From Cyclobacteriaceae bacterium (GTDB lineage: Bacteria; Bacteroidota; Bacteroidia; Cytophagales; Cyclobacteriaceae): a stretch of DNA of 64,000 nt. Shown in pieces: positions 9,256 to 18,441 of this stretch. How positions within the stretch are numbered: position 1 is the first letter of the stretch; each line of letters begins with the position of its first letter. The notes beneath the pieces were generated by a model. That model was given only the letters and a program-made list of their open reading frames with translations. It was not told the origin of the DNA and ran no database searches. Position numbers and translations under genes: made by a program. Location: contig JAPZUF010000002.1 in NCBI GenBank assembly GCA_027533395.1, positions 62,001-126,000 on the forward strand, in the 5' to 3' direction.

Positions 9256-11364
9256 ATGGCTAGAGATCTTAAATTCACCAGAAACATCGGTATCGCAGCA
9301 CACATTGATGCCGGAAAAACAACAACTACCGAGCGTATTCTTTATTATGCCGGTGTAAACCACAAGATTGGTGAGGTGCACGATGGTGCAGCCACTATGG
9401 ACTGGATGGCGCAAGAGCAAGAGCGTGGTATCACCATTACCTCTGCCGCTACAACTGTTTATTGGAATTACAGAAATAACAAATACCACGTTAACATTAT
9501 CGATACGCCTGGTCACGTAGATTTTACGGTTGAAGTAAACCGTTCTTTGCGTGTACTAGATGGTTTGGTTTTCTTGTTTAGCGCGGTGGATGGTGTTGAG
9601 CCACAATCTGAAACAAACTGGAGATTAGCCGACAATTACAAAGTCGCTCGTATCGGTTTCGTAAACAAAATGGACCGCCAAGGTTCTGACTTCCTTGCTG
9701 TTTGTAAGCAAGTAAAAGAAAGATTAGGCAGCAATGCAGTTCCTCTTCAATTACCCATAGGTGCTGAAGAAAACTTTAAAGGTGTTGTTGATCTTGTAAA
9801 CAACCGCGGTATCATTTGGAATGAAAGTGATAAAGGTATGACGTATGAAGTTGTGCCAATTCCTGCCGACATGGTTGAAGAGGCCAACGAATACAGAGAA
9901 AAATTATTAGAAGCTGTCGCTGAATATGACGAAACATTGATGGAGAAATTCTTCAATGACCCAAGTTCAATATCAGAAGCAGAAATATTAAAAGCATTAC
10001 GTGCGGCAACAATCGATATGAAGATTGTGCCAATGGTTTGTGGTTCATCTTTCAAAAATAAAGGTGTACAAACCATGTTGGATTACGTGATGGAGTTATT
10101 GCCTTCTCCTATGGATAAGGATAACATCATCGGTAAAAATCCGGATAACGATGCAGATGTAGTAATTAAGCCAGAAGCAAGCGGACCATTTGTTGGTTTA
10201 GCTTTCAAAATTGCAACTGACCCATTTGTTGGTCGCTTATGTTTTGTTCGTGCTTACTCTGGTGTGTTAGATTCTGGTTCTTATGTGTTTAATACACGTT
10301 CAGAACAGAAAGAGCGTATCTCTCGTGTGTTCCAAATGCACGCTAACAAGCAAAACCAAATTGAAAGATTAGAAGCAGGAGATATCGGTGCAGTTGTAGG
10401 TTTTAAAGACATTAAAACAGGCGATACTTTATGTGATGAAAAGAATAAAGTTATTCTTGAGTCAATGGTATTCCCTGAACCCGTTATTGGTTATGCCATC
10501 GAACCTAAGAAACAAGCCGATGTTGATAAATTAGGTATGGCGATTTCTAAGTTAGTAGAAGAAGATCCTACCCTTAGAGTAAATACAGACCAAGAAACAG
10601 GCCAGACCATTTTACGTGGTATGGGTGAATTGCACTTGGAAATTATTATCGATCGCTTAAAGCGCGAGTTTAAAGTTGAGATTAACCAAGGCGCGCCACA
10701 AGTTGCTTACAAAGAAACGCTTACAGGTTCAGTAGAACACAAAGAAGTTTACAAGAAGCAGACTGGTGGTCGTGGTAAATTTGCTGACATCGTATTCGAA
10801 ATCGGTCCGCGCGAAGATGGTAAAGAAGGATTAGAGTTTGTGAACGACATCGTAGGTGGTGTTATCCCTCGTGAATTTATTCCTGCCATACAGAAAGGAT
10901 TTGAACAATCAATGGTTAACGGTCCTTTGGCTGGTTATCCTATCGATTCAATGAAAGTGAGATTATTCCACGGTTCTTACCATGATGTTGACTCTGATTC
11001 ATTGTCGTTTGAATTAGCAGCTCGTATTGGTTTCAAAGAAGCAGCAGCTAAAGCTAGCCCAATCTTATTGGAACCTATCATGGGTGTTGAAGTAGTAACA
11101 CCAGATGAATACACTGGTTCTGTAACCGGTGACTTGAATAGAAGACGTGGTGTGATGAAAGGTATGGATAACCGCAATAACGCTCAGGTATTGAAAGCAG
11201 ATGTACCTTTGAAAGAATTGTTTGGTTACATTACCGATTTGAGAACGTTAACATCTGGCCGTGCGGCTGCAACGTTAACATTCTCTCACTATGCTCCGGT
11301 TCCTAAGAACTTATCAGAAAAAGTAATTGAAGAAGTAAAAGGTGCCGCAATGGCGAAAAACTAA
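9256..11364 (+). CDS. fusA: Elongation factor G
   Basis: The translocase GTPase of protein synthesis, 702 residues. GTPase motifs: G1 [18 protein letters not shown]2 region [13 protein letters not shown]3 [13 protein letters not shown]4 [10 protein letters not shown]. The C-terminal domains contain the EF-G blocks [19 protein letters not shown] and [14 protein letters not shown]. The ORF can be extended upstream to a TTG at 9211, but that lies within the 9203-9237 hairpin. The ATG at 9256 gives the usual [20 protein letters not shown] start. Third gene of the str operon. Confidence 0.97.
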   Translation: MARDLKFTRNIGIAAHIDAGKTTTTERILYYAGVNHKIGEVHDGAATMDWMAQEQERGITITSAATTVYWNYRNNKYHVNIIDTPGHVDFTVEVNRSLRVLDGLVFLFSAVDGVEPQSETNWRLADNYKVARIGFVNKMDRQGSDFLAVCKQVKERLGSNAVPLQLPIGAEENFKGVVDLVNNRGIIWNESDKGMTYEVVPIPADMVEEANEYREKLLEAVAEYDETLMEKFFNDPSSISEAEILKALRAATIDMKIVPMVCGSSFKNKGVQTMLDYVMELLPSPMDKDNIIGKNPDNDADVVIKPEASGPFVGLAFKIATDPFVGRLCFVRAYSGVLDSGSYVFNTRSEQKERISRVFQMHANKQNQIERLEAGDIGAVVGFKDIKTGDTLCDEKNKVILESMVFPEPVIGYAIEPKKQADVDKLGMAISKLVEEDPTLRVNTDQETGQTILRGMGELHLEIIIDRLKREFKVEINQGAPQVAYKETLTGSVEHKEVYKKQTGGRGKFADIVFEIGPREDGKEGLEFVNDIVGGVIPREFIPAIQKGFEQSMVNGPLAGYPIDSMKVRLFHGSYHDVDSDSLSFELAARIGFKEAAAKASPILLEPIMGVEVVTPDEYTGSVTGDLNRRRGVMKGMDNRNNAQVLKADVPLKELFGYITDLRTLTSGRAAATLTFSHYAPVPKNLSEKVIEEVKGAAMAKN

Positions 11365-11394
11365 ACAGGATTTAGGCGATATCCTACAAACAGT

Positions 11395-11700
11395 ATGAAC
11401 CAAAAAATCAGAATCAAACTTAAGTCGTACGATCACAACCTCGTTGACAAGTCTTCAGAGAAAATCGTGCGCGCTGTAAAAGCTACAGGTGCAGTAGTAA
11501 GCGGACCTATTCCACTTCCTACCGAAAAAGAAAAGTTCACAGTGTTGCGTTCTCCGCACGTTAACAAAAAAGCGCGTGAGCAGTTCCAACTTTGCACATA
11601 CAAGCGTTTAGTAGATATCTACTCTAACAGCGCTAAAACGGTAGATGCTTTGATGAAGCTTGAACTTCCTAGCGGTGTTGATGTGGAGATTAAAGTGTAG
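11395..11700 (+). CDS. rpsJ: 30S ribosomal protein S10 (NusE)
   Basis: 101 residues, full length for S10, which acts in the 30S head and in transcription antitermination with NusB. Diagnostic blocks are [44 protein letters not shown] and the C-terminal [13 protein letters not shown]. It begins 30 bases after fusA. It is followed by a perfect terminator and then by unrelated genes, so rplC and the rest of the usual S10 operon are not downstream here. Confidence 0.97.
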   Translation: MNQKIRIKLKSYDHNLVDKSSEKIVRAVKATGAVVSGPIPLPTEKEKFTVLRSPHVNKKAREQFQLCTYKRLVDIYSNSAKTVDALMKLELPSGVDVEIKV

Positions 11701-11723
11701 TGATTAAAAATTATTTTATAAGG

Positions 11724-11749
11724 AAAGCCTTTCAGAGATGAAAGGCTTT
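11724..11749 (+). terminator. Intrinsic terminator after rpsJ
   Basis: A perfect 11-bp stem, AAAGCCTTTCA (11724-11734) with TGAAAGGCTTT (11739-11749), loop GAGA, then a T-rich tail. It ends the str operon. Confidence 0.85.
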
Positions 11750-11851
11750 TTTGTTTTTTCTGATTTGTAGATAAACTGTTTTTGCATGTCAAAGATTGAA
11801 TCATATAATATCTAGGTCGATTCCTAAAATTGACTTCGAGTAGAGAAACTT

Positions 11852-12034
11852 TCACGTCTTTTTGCTACGATAGATAACAAGTTTTTTGTATAAGACTTTT
11901 ATTTCGACATACTCATTACTCTCAAATCCAGCTTTTTGAAGCCAATAACCTTCTAACCTAATTGAAGGATAAATCCTTAATCCATATTTATTGTTCCTGT
12001 ATTTTGACTGTATTTTGATTCTTCTCTTTTGCAT
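11852..12034 (-). CDS. SymE-like toxin-family protein
   Basis: A basic protein of 60 residues from the ATG at 12034 (MQKRRIK...). The segment YPSIRLEGYWLQKAGFESNE followed by VEIKVLYKKLVIY matches the SymE toxin fold as I know it from E. coli SymE (PAITLKGQWLEAAGF, then VDVKVMEGCIVL). SymE proteins are AbrB-like; E. coli SymE is an SOS-induced toxin controlled by an antisense RNA. Here the gene is divergent from an XRE-type regulator at 12094, and two similar palindromes flank its -7 box. Upstream in-frame codons to 12070 exist, but they lie in the promoter region. Toxicity is inferred, not shown. Confidence 0.75.
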   Translation of the reverse strand: MQKRRIKIQSKYRNNKYGLRIYPSIRLEGYWLQKAGFESNEYVEIKVLYKKLVIYRSKKT

Positions 12035-12042
12035 CTTAACTG

Positions 12043-12060
12043 TGTTCGGAATAGCGAACA
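12043..12060. promoter_or_regulatory. Operator 1 of the SymE-like/XRE pair
   Basis: TGTTCG-GAATAG-CGAACA is a perfect inverted repeat with 6-bp arms. It lies 8 bases beyond the SymE-side start codon and just downstream of the -7 box at 12068-12075, so binding would block transcription of the SymE-like gene. Its core TTCG-N6-CGAA is the same as operator 2. Confidence 0.6.
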
Positions 12061-12067
12061 ATATGCA

Positions 12068-12075
12068 CAAATATA
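12068..12075 (-). promoter_or_regulatory. -7 element for the SymE-like gene
   Basis: The minus strand reads TATATTTG, an exact TAnnTTTG box, 33 bases before the ATG at 12034. No TTG is found at the expected -33 position, where operator 2 lies instead. This is compatible with a weak or regulated promoter. Confidence 0.45.
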
Positions 12076-12089
12076 TTTTAGAAATTCGT

Positions 12090-12105
12090 TTTCGTGAATG
12101 CGAAA
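12090..12105. promoter_or_regulatory. Operator 2, overlapping the start codon of the XRE gene
   Basis: TTTCG-TGAATG-CGAAA repeats the TTCG-N6-CGAA core of operator 1, with centres 46 bp apart. It covers the GTG start of the regulator gene (12094) and the -33 zone of the SymE-side promoter. This fits autoregulation plus repression of the neighbour. Confidence 0.5.
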
Positions 12106-12324
12106 GAAGAAAAATATCTTAAGAAATTAGGTCTTAAAATAAAAAACCTGAGAGAGTCTAAAAGTATCGACCAGAAAGCCTTTGCATTTGATTGCGAAAT
12201 TGCGAGAACGCAATTGTATATGATTGAGAATGGAAAAACTAATCCAAGGATAACTACATTAATTAAAATCGCGAACACTTTAGAAATCACTCTTTCTGAT
12301 TTATTGCTTATTGAAGGTAAATAG
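12094..12324 (+). CDS. XRE-family helix-turn-helix regulator
   Basis: 76 residues, almost entirely one HTH_3 domain: LGLKIKNLRESKSIDQKAFAF, recognition-helix region IARTQLYMIENGKTNPRITT, then LIKIANTLEITLSDLL. An in-frame TAG lies a few codons upstream and no ATG occurs early, so the GTG at 12094 is the only reasonable start. The gene is divergent from the SymE-like gene, and both share the intergenic region holding two TTCG-N6-CGAA palindromes. It is probably the repressor of both genes and could act as the antitoxin side of the pair (inference). A weak inverted repeat (12336-12363) follows. Confidence 0.85.
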   Translation: MNAKEEKYLKKLGLKIKNLRESKSIDQKAFAFDCEIARTQLYMIENGKTNPRITTLIKIANTLEITLSDLLLIEGK

Positions 12325-12427
12325 AAACTATGATAAGCTATTTTCTAAAACAATTAAATAGCTGTATGGCTTAAATGCTTATTACAAAAAACCAAACAAT
12401 ATCATTACAAAAAAATGAAGAACTAAA

Positions 12428-12453
12428 AAAGGTGACTCTCTCGAATCACCTTT
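12428..12453 (-). terminator. Terminator of the BNR/sortilin-type gene
   Basis: AAAGGTGA (12428-12435) pairs with TCACCTTT (12446-12453). On the minus strand it is followed by six T. It lies 28 bases past the stop of the 12481-15612 gene. Confidence 0.75.
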
Positions 12454-12480
12454 AGCTATATGTTTATGTATCTATTATCC

Positions 12481-15400
12481 TTAATCTTTTAATACAACTG
12501 CATCAACATTTTTCTGTTTAATGAGTGTGTTTAACTTAGATAGTTCTTCATTTAAAATTTTATTCAAAGCTGTGAGTTGTACATCTATTTTACCTGCAAT
12601 TTCCTTGTACACAGCTTTTACTTGTTCGGTTGGTGCGTAATCGCTTCCGGTTGCTTCGCTTCCTAATCCTGCCAATTTATTATTTAATCGGATTGGATAG
12701 TTAAGTGGATCTTGGTTACTTCTGTTTTTAGTTTGATACAAAGCTTCTTCAATTTTCTTCATATCATCCAAGATTGTTTTAGCCAACGAGGTAACATCTT
12801 TCATGTCGTCTTTTCCTTTCATCGGTTCGGTAACGCGGTTAATTTGTTCGCGAGCCGAACGTATTTTTTTAACGGCTAAATTGGTTTCACTTAGCTTATC
12901 GCGTACTTGTAACAAGAAATCGAATTGTGCCTGTATATCAGCTTGCGTTCCACTGGTACGTGGGTCTTTTACAATTTCGAAGCTCACTTCTTGTACCTGA
13001 CCGTTAACAGTTAACTTGGCTTTGTACGTGCCGGGCACTGCTTTGGGCCCGGTTAATCCACCGCCCCATAAAATCATACCATCAAATCCTTCTGCATTAG
13101 GATAACGCATGTTCCAATTAAAGCGATTGAAACCAACTTTTACTTTTAATTCTTCTTCTTTAGCTTTCTTATCTGGTTTGGTGGCATATTTCTTAATCAA
13201 TTTGCCTGAGTTTTCGAAAATCTCTAAGGAAGCAGAAAGTTTTGCTGTGTCTTTTACATAGTAGTGAATGAGTACACCATTAGGATGATTTTTTCCTTCT
13301 GTTTTAGATTCGCCTCTCCAACCGCCTTGTCCGCCATTCATGCGATAGCTCGGCATCGGTTTAAACAAATGAAAATCTGCTTTTGCAACTTGTTCATTCA
13401 ATTGATGCAGAGGTGTTACATCATCGATCATCCAAAAACTTCTTCCTTGTGTAGCTGCAATCAGATTATCATTTTTAAGGGTTAAATCTGTAATCGGAAC
13501 TTTCGGTAAATTCAATTGGAAAGGTTTCCAGCTTGCGCCATCATCAAAAGAAATATACATACCAAATTCAGTTCCAGCATAGAGTAAACCTGCACGCTTT
13601 GGGTCTACGCGCAACACGCGTGTAAAGTGTGGCGCTTTGATGCCATCTGTAATTTTAGTCCACGTTTTGCCATAATCTTTCGATTTGTACAAATAAGGTT
13701 CGTAATCCCCTGCCTTATATTTTGTTCCGGCTACATACAAACCTCCTTTTGTATGTGGATCAAATTCGATGCTATTGAACATCACCCATTCTGGCATTCC
13801 GGTTGGTGGAATCTTCTCCCACGACTTGCCACCATCTTTAGTAATGTGTAACAAGCCATCATCTGAACCGGTTACGATTACATCTTTTTCATAAGGAGAT
13901 TCTGCCGCAGCGAAAATGGTACAATAATATTCTACGCTTGTATTATCCTTAGTGATGGGTCCACCGCTAGGTCCAAGTTTAGTTGGGTCGTTGCGTGTTA
14001 AATCAGGACTAATGATTTCCCAGCTTTGACCTCCGTTATAGGTAACATGCAACACATTAGATGCTGCATATAATTTTTGTTTGTTGTGAGGGGAAAAGAA
14101 AATCGGGAAGTTCCATTGAAAGCGATACTTGGCACCTTCGGCACCACTACCCATTGGGTTATCGGGCCAAGCGTTAATGCTTCTTTCTTCTTTTGTTCTG
14201 TGATTTAGTCTGGTTAAATAACCATCGTAAGATCCGCCATATACAACATCGTTATCAGTAGGGTCTACTGCAATATGTCCACTTTCGCCACCGGCAGTTT
14301 CCTCCCAATCACGCTCACCTATACTAGAACCATCGGTTCTGTGGTAAATGCGAATGGTTGAGTTATCTTGCTGGGCGCCATAAATTCTGTAAGGAAAATG
14401 ATTATCAGTTATAACGCGATAGAATTGCGCGGTAGGTTGATTGTGATAGGTTGACCAATTTAATCCGCCATCATACGAAATGCTCCCACCACCATCATCG
14501 GCCATGATCATGCGTTGGTTATCTTCCGGTGCAATCCACAAATCATGGTGGTCGCCATGGGCAGCATTAAAAGCCTGAAAAGTTTTGCCACCATCTTTAG
14601 AGCGATGATACGATACATTTACCACATACACCATGTCTTCTTCTTTTGTATCGGCATAAATGCGCGAGTAATACCAGGCACGTTGGCGCAAAGCTCGGTC
14701 CTCATTTGTTTTTCTCCAAGTCTTACCAGCATCATCAGAACGATATACTCCACCATTATCGTTTTCGATGATGGCATACACACGATTAGAATTGACGGGT
14801 GATACAGTTACCCCGGAAATACCCCACAAACCTTTAGGCATTCCCTCATTCTTAGTTAAGTTAGTCCAAGTTTCGCCAGCATCAGTTGATTTCCAAAGGG
14901 CAGAACCTTCTCCACCACTTTCTAAAGAATAAGGCGTTCTTCTGATTCGCCAGGTAGAAGCGTATAACACGCGTGGGTTGTTAGGATCCATGCACAAATC
15001 AGTAGCACCAGCATCTGCGTTGGCAAATAATACACGCTTCCAATTTTTACCACCATCTTCACTTTTATATACACCTCTTTCTTCGGATGATTTGAATAAG
15101 TCTCCTAAAACTGCGGCATATACTACATCAGGATTTTTAGGATGAATGCTGATTTTTACTATGTGTTTCGAATCTTTTAAGCCGATGTGTGTCCAGGTTT
15201 TTCCTGCATCTACAGATTTGTACATGCCATCACCAAATGAAACATTTCCGCGCACTGTTACTTCACCGGTGCCAACATACAGAACATTGTTGTCCCAAGT
15301 GCTAACAGCTACTGAACCAATCGAACCGCCAAAAAATCCATCCGAAATATTTTCCCATGTTCCGCCACCATCTGTAGTTCTCCACACGCCACCACCAGTG

Positions 15401-15612
15401 CTACCCATGTAAAACAAAGTTGGTTTGCCAGGAACACCTGTTACAGCAGCTGAGCGGCCACCTCGGTACGGACCAATGTTACGCCACTCCATGCCGGCAT
15501 AGAGTTTATCATCATAAGTTGTAGTATTTTTTGTCGGAGTAGACTTCTTTTGCGCTAAAGCAAAAAGCGAAAGCAACAAAAGAAAGAAAACTGTGGAAGT
15601 AAACTTTCTCAT
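12481..15612 (-). CDS. Secreted BNR/VPS10 (sortilin-like) beta-propeller protein
   Basis: 1043 residues with an N-terminal signal peptide (FFLLLLSLFALAQ). About 700 residues of BNR/sortilin-type repeats follow, with many SxDxGxTW motifs such as KSVDAGKTWTHIG, KSEDGGKNWKRV, RSDDAGKTWRKT and ITKDGGKSWEKI. These predict one or two large beta-propellers. The region from about residue 760 looks like an Ig-like segment (GTYKAKLTVNGQVQEVSFEIV). The last 130 residues are helical and Lys-rich. Such proteins are common in Cytophagales and are often called glycosyl hydrolases, but no catalytic residues can be assigned, so I do not claim enzyme activity. No type IX sorting domain is seen. It is monocistronic, with its own terminator. 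Confidence 0.8.
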   Translation of the reverse strand: MRKFTSTVFFLLLLSLFALAQKKSTPTKNTTTYDDKLYAGMEWRNIGPYRGGRSAAVTGVPGKPTLFYMGSTGGGVWRTTDGGGTWENISDGFFGGSIGSVAVSTWDNNVLYVGTGEVTVRGNVSFGDGMYKSVDAGKTWTHIGLKDSKHIVKISIHPKNPDVVYAAVLGDLFKSSEERGVYKSEDGGKNWKRVLFANADAGATDLCMDPNNPRVLYASTWRIRRTPYSLESGGEGSALWKSTDAGETWTNLTKNEGMPKGLWGISGVTVSPVNSNRVYAIIENDNGGVYRSDDAGKTWRKTNEDRALRQRAWYYSRIYADTKEEDMVYVVNVSYHRSKDGGKTFQAFNAAHGDHHDLWIAPEDNQRMIMADDGGGSISYDGGLNWSTYHNQPTAQFYRVITDNHFPYRIYGAQQDNSTIRIYHRTDGSSIGERDWEETAGGESGHIAVDPTDNDVVYGGSYDGYLTRLNHRTKEERSINAWPDNPMGSGAEGAKYRFQWNFPIFFSPHNKQKLYAASNVLHVTYNGGQSWEIISPDLTRNDPTKLGPSGGPITKDNTSVEYYCTIFAAAESPYEKDVIVTGSDDGLLHITKDGGKSWEKIPPTGMPEWVMFNSIEFDPHTKGGLYVAGTKYKAGDYEPYLYKSKDYGKTWTKITDGIKAPHFTRVLRVDPKRAGLLYAGTEFGMYISFDDGASWKPFQLNLPKVPITDLTLKNDNLIAATQGRSFWMIDDVTPLHQLNEQVAKADFHLFKPMPSYRMNGGQGGWRGESKTEGKNHPNGVLIHYYVKDTAKLSASLEIFENSGKLIKKYATKPDKKAKEEELKVKVGFNRFNWNMRYPNAEGFDGMILWGGGLTGPKAVPGTYKAKLTVNGQVQEVSFEIVKDPRTSGTQADIQAQFDFLLQVRDKLSETNLAVKKIRSAREQINRVTEPMKGKDDMKDVTSLAKTILDDMKKIEEALYQTKNRSNQDPLNYPIRLNNKLAGLGSEATGSDYAPTEQVKAVYKEIAGKIDVQLTALNKILNEELSKLNTLIKQKNVDAVVLKD

Positions 15613-15769
15613 AGGTTAAGAATTTGGTAAATCGATTCATTGAATAATCAGAATTTAATTTACTTATTTTATTGAGATAAAATTGGTGTGTTTTGATTTT
15701 TAGAAGCAAAACGCACCGGCTTTTTTATGAGTGGTCAAAATTGATTTTTACATTTCTTATCTTGCTTAC

Positions 15770-16993
15770 ATGCATAAAGATTATCGTTCCTTATACAGCA
15801 TTCCGGTAGTAGTAGCGGCACTGGGTTACTTCGTAGATATTTATGACTTGTTATTGTTCAGTATTGTGCGGGTTAGCAGTTTAAGAAGCTTAGGTGTAGC
15901 TGAAGAAAACCTATTGACAGAAGGAGAGTTTCTGATTCAGGCACAAATGTTTGGGATGTTGATAGGCGGAATTGTTTGGGGTGTGATGGGTGATAAGAAA
16001 GGAAGATTATCTGTTTTGTTTGGCTCGATTCTTTTATATTCACTTGCCAATATCGCGAATGGATTTGTTGTGAATGTAGATCAATATGCGTGGCTTCGGT
16101 TTATTGCCGGTATTGGTTTAGCAGGTGAATTAGGTGCAGGTATTACTTTGGTTGCAGAAGTGTTGCCAAAAGAATTAAGAGGATATGGTACCACAATCGT
16201 TGCATCAGTTGGGTTGATGGGTGCAGTGCTGGCCAACATCATTGCCAGTTTTTTTACTTGGGAAATTTGTTATTGGATTGGTGGTGGGTTAGGGTTAACC
16301 TTATTGTTATTGCGCATAGGTATTTTTGAATCCGGTTTGTATAATCAAGTAAAAGCAAGTCATGCATCGAGAGGAAATTTCTTTCAACTCTTCACAAATG
16401 CCTATCGCTTTCAACGCTTCTTATCCTGTGTGTTTATTGGCTTACCCATATGGTTTGCCATTGGCATTCTGATTAGTTTCTCACCAGAGTTTGCGAAGGT
16501 ATTAGGTATTAAAGAACCCATTGCGGCAGGTGATGCTGTGATGTATAGTTACATCGGTTTAGCAGTAGGCGATTTAGCCAGCGGATTTATCAGTCAGTAT
16601 TGGCAATCGAGAAAGAAAGTAGTGTTGTTATACATCACCATCACATTTGTTTTTATTGTGATGTATTTGTTAAACCCGATTGATTCAGCATTTCTATTCT
16701 ATTGTATTTGTTTTGGGTTAGGAGTTGGTGTTGGGTATTGGGCTTTGTTCGTTACGATTGCAGCCGAACAATTTGGCACTAATCTACGTGCAACCGTTAC
16801 CACATCTGTACCGAATTTTATTCGCGGAACTGTTGTTCCACTTGTTTGGATTTTCGGATTGCTGCGCGAAAATCTAGGTATATTATGGTCGGCATTTTGG
16901 GTCGGTACCGGAACGATTGTTATTGCCTTAGTAGCCTTGTATTATCTTTCAGAATCCTTTTCTCGTGATATGGATTTTTTGGAAACGGATTAA
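15770..16993 (+). CDS. MFS transporter (sugar/organic-acid porter type)
   Basis: 407 residues with about 12 membrane segments. The loop 2-3 signature is GGIVWGVMGDKKGRLSVLFGS, and the segment LRFIAGIGLAGELGAGITLVAEVLPKELRG matches the metabolite:proton symporter branch of the superfamily. The ORF extends to a GTG at 15731, but the ATG at 15770 gives the normal short cytosolic N-terminus. Its substrate cannot be told from the sequence. No operon partner is visible, because the next gene encodes a TPR kinase with its own start 47 bases away. Confidence 0.85.
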   Translation: MHKDYRSLYSIPVVVAALGYFVDIYDLLLFSIVRVSSLRSLGVAEENLLTEGEFLIQAQMFGMLIGGIVWGVMGDKKGRLSVLFGSILLYSLANIANGFVVNVDQYAWLRFIAGIGLAGELGAGITLVAEVLPKELRGYGTTIVASVGLMGAVLANIIASFFTWEICYWIGGGLGLTLLLLRIGIFESGLYNQVKASHASRGNFFQLFTNAYRFQRFLSCVFIGLPIWFAIGILISFSPEFAKVLGIKEPIAAGDAVMYSYIGLAVGDLASGFISQYWQSRKKVVLLYITITFVFIVMYLLNPIDSAFLFYCICFGLGVGVGYWALFVTIAAEQFGTNLRATVTTSVPNFIRGTVVPLVWIFGLLRENLGILWSAFWVGTGTIVIALVALYYLSESFSRDMDFLETD

Positions 16994-17040
16994 CAAATTT
17001 CATTCGACTTACGTAAGTAAATTTTGGTAAATTGCCTTTA

Positions 17041-18312
17041 ATGACCAACAAGAAATACCTCTTAATTCTTCTTTTTTTGCCTTTATCACTATTTGCTCAA
17101 AATCAAAAGAGGATTGCTGCATTCAAAAAGAATTTAGTTCTGGCTAATGACCAAAACCGATACGATTTATTAAGCGATTTAGCCTGGGAGTATCGATTTG
17201 CAAACCCAGACTCTACTTTGTTTTACTGTAAAGAAGCAATTGCTTTAGGAGAAAAATTAAAATTGGGTTTAGGTATTGCCAGGCCTTATAATTTTGCCGG
17301 TGTTGCTTATCAATATAAAGGAGATAAACTCAACGCTTATCAATATTATAATAAGGCTTTGGATATTTCAACCAACCAAGTTGATAGCATTCAAATTGCA
17401 CATGCCAAAAATAATTTAGGAAGATTATTTTTTGATCAGGGGTTATTGCAACGTGCATATCCCAACTTTGTTGAGGCATTAAAACTATTTGAGCTGATGA
17501 AAGATTCATCGGGTATGGCTTATGCTTATCAGAGTATCGCCAACTTGTATCGAGTGCAAAAGGATTATGTTCAAGCGGAGGTGAATTACAAAAAGGCATT
17601 AGCAATTCGAATAGCAGAGAATGATACAAGAAACATACAATCTGCTTATACGTACTTAGGAAGACTATACCAGGAAGCAGGAGATTTAAAAAAATCAACA
17701 CAGTTTTTATTGAAGGCAGATTCTGCTAGTCAGGTGATTAATGACAAAATCAATCAGGCTGAAGTAAAAACATTTATTGCTGAAAATTTTCTATTAGAGA
17801 ATAAATTGCTAGACGCACAAAGAATTTTTTTAGAAGCGTTTGATGTAATTAAAAAATTAGGAAATATTCGTTTACTGCCGCGTTGTCATAATTTATATGG
17901 ACAAATTCTGTTAGGTAAAGACAGTGTTTTAGAAGCAAAAACACAATTTGAAAAAGCTTTGTACTGGGCAAAATCGATTAAAGAGTTAGAATCGCAAATG
18001 GAAGCCTATTTGTATTTGTCGCAGGCAGCCAAAAAGCTTTCTAATAAAGAATTGGAATTAACTAATTATAACCTTTATCTCATCATCAGAGATTCTATCA
18101 ATGATTTGGATGTTGCGCGAAAAGTAGAGCGACTTCAATTCGAATTAAGAATACAACAAGAAGAACAAGAAAATGAAGCATTAAAATTAGCACAGGCAAA
18201 AAATGAAGCCATCATATCAGCACAGCGTGCACAAAATATTGCACTACTTGTAGTTGCTTTAGCCTTATTAGGTGGGGGTATCTTTTTTTATGCCAATAGT
18301 AAAAAAAGATAA
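17041..18312 (+). CDS. TPR sensor half of an interrupted histidine kinase
   Basis: 423 residues: signal peptide (LLILLFLPLSLFAQ), about six TPR units (for example AYQYYNKALDIS and AEVNYKKALAIR), a coiled coil (RLQFELRIQQEEQENEALKLAQ) and one membrane helix (IALLVVALALLGGGIFFYA). It stops at a TAA (18310-18312) just past the helix. The same frame then continues without a break as a coiled coil and histidine kinase to 19095. The whole has the architecture of a periplasmic TPR sensor kinase split by one stop codon between an A7 run and an A5 run. A TTG at 17032 is an alternative start. Confidence 0.85.
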   Translation: MTNKKYLLILLFLPLSLFAQNQKRIAAFKKNLVLANDQNRYDLLSDLAWEYRFANPDSTLFYCKEAIALGEKLKLGLGIARPYNFAGVAYQYKGDKLNAYQYYNKALDISTNQVDSIQIAHAKNNLGRLFFDQGLLQRAYPNFVEALKLFELMKDSSGMAYAYQSIANLYRVQKDYVQAEVNYKKALAIRIAENDTRNIQSAYTYLGRLYQEAGDLKKSTQFLLKADSASQVINDKINQAEVKTFIAENFLLENKLLDAQRIFLEAFDVIKKLGNIRLLPRCHNLYGQILLGKDSVLEAKTQFEKALYWAKSIKELESQMEAYLYLSQAAKKLSNKELELTNYNLYLIIRDSINDLDVARKVERLQFELRIQQEEQENEALKLAQAKNEAIISAQRAQNIALLVVALALLGGGIFFYANSKKR

Positions 18313-18441
18313 AAAGCTAATTTACATCTTGAACGAAAGAATATCGAAATTCTAAAGCAAAGACAAGAAATCCTCAATCAAAACACTGAACTCGCAAAGA
18401 CTAATCAATTACTTTCAGAGTTAAATCATGAAAAGGATACT

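Noticed and set aside
11365-11394. AGGAT-N9-ATCCT inverted repeat between fusA and rpsJ
   Set aside because: Arms of only 5 bp with a 9-base loop; not stable enough to interpret.
12336-12363. AGCTATTT-N12-AAATAGCT inverted repeat after the XRE gene
   Set aside because: AT-rich 8-bp arms without a T-run; too weak to call a terminator.
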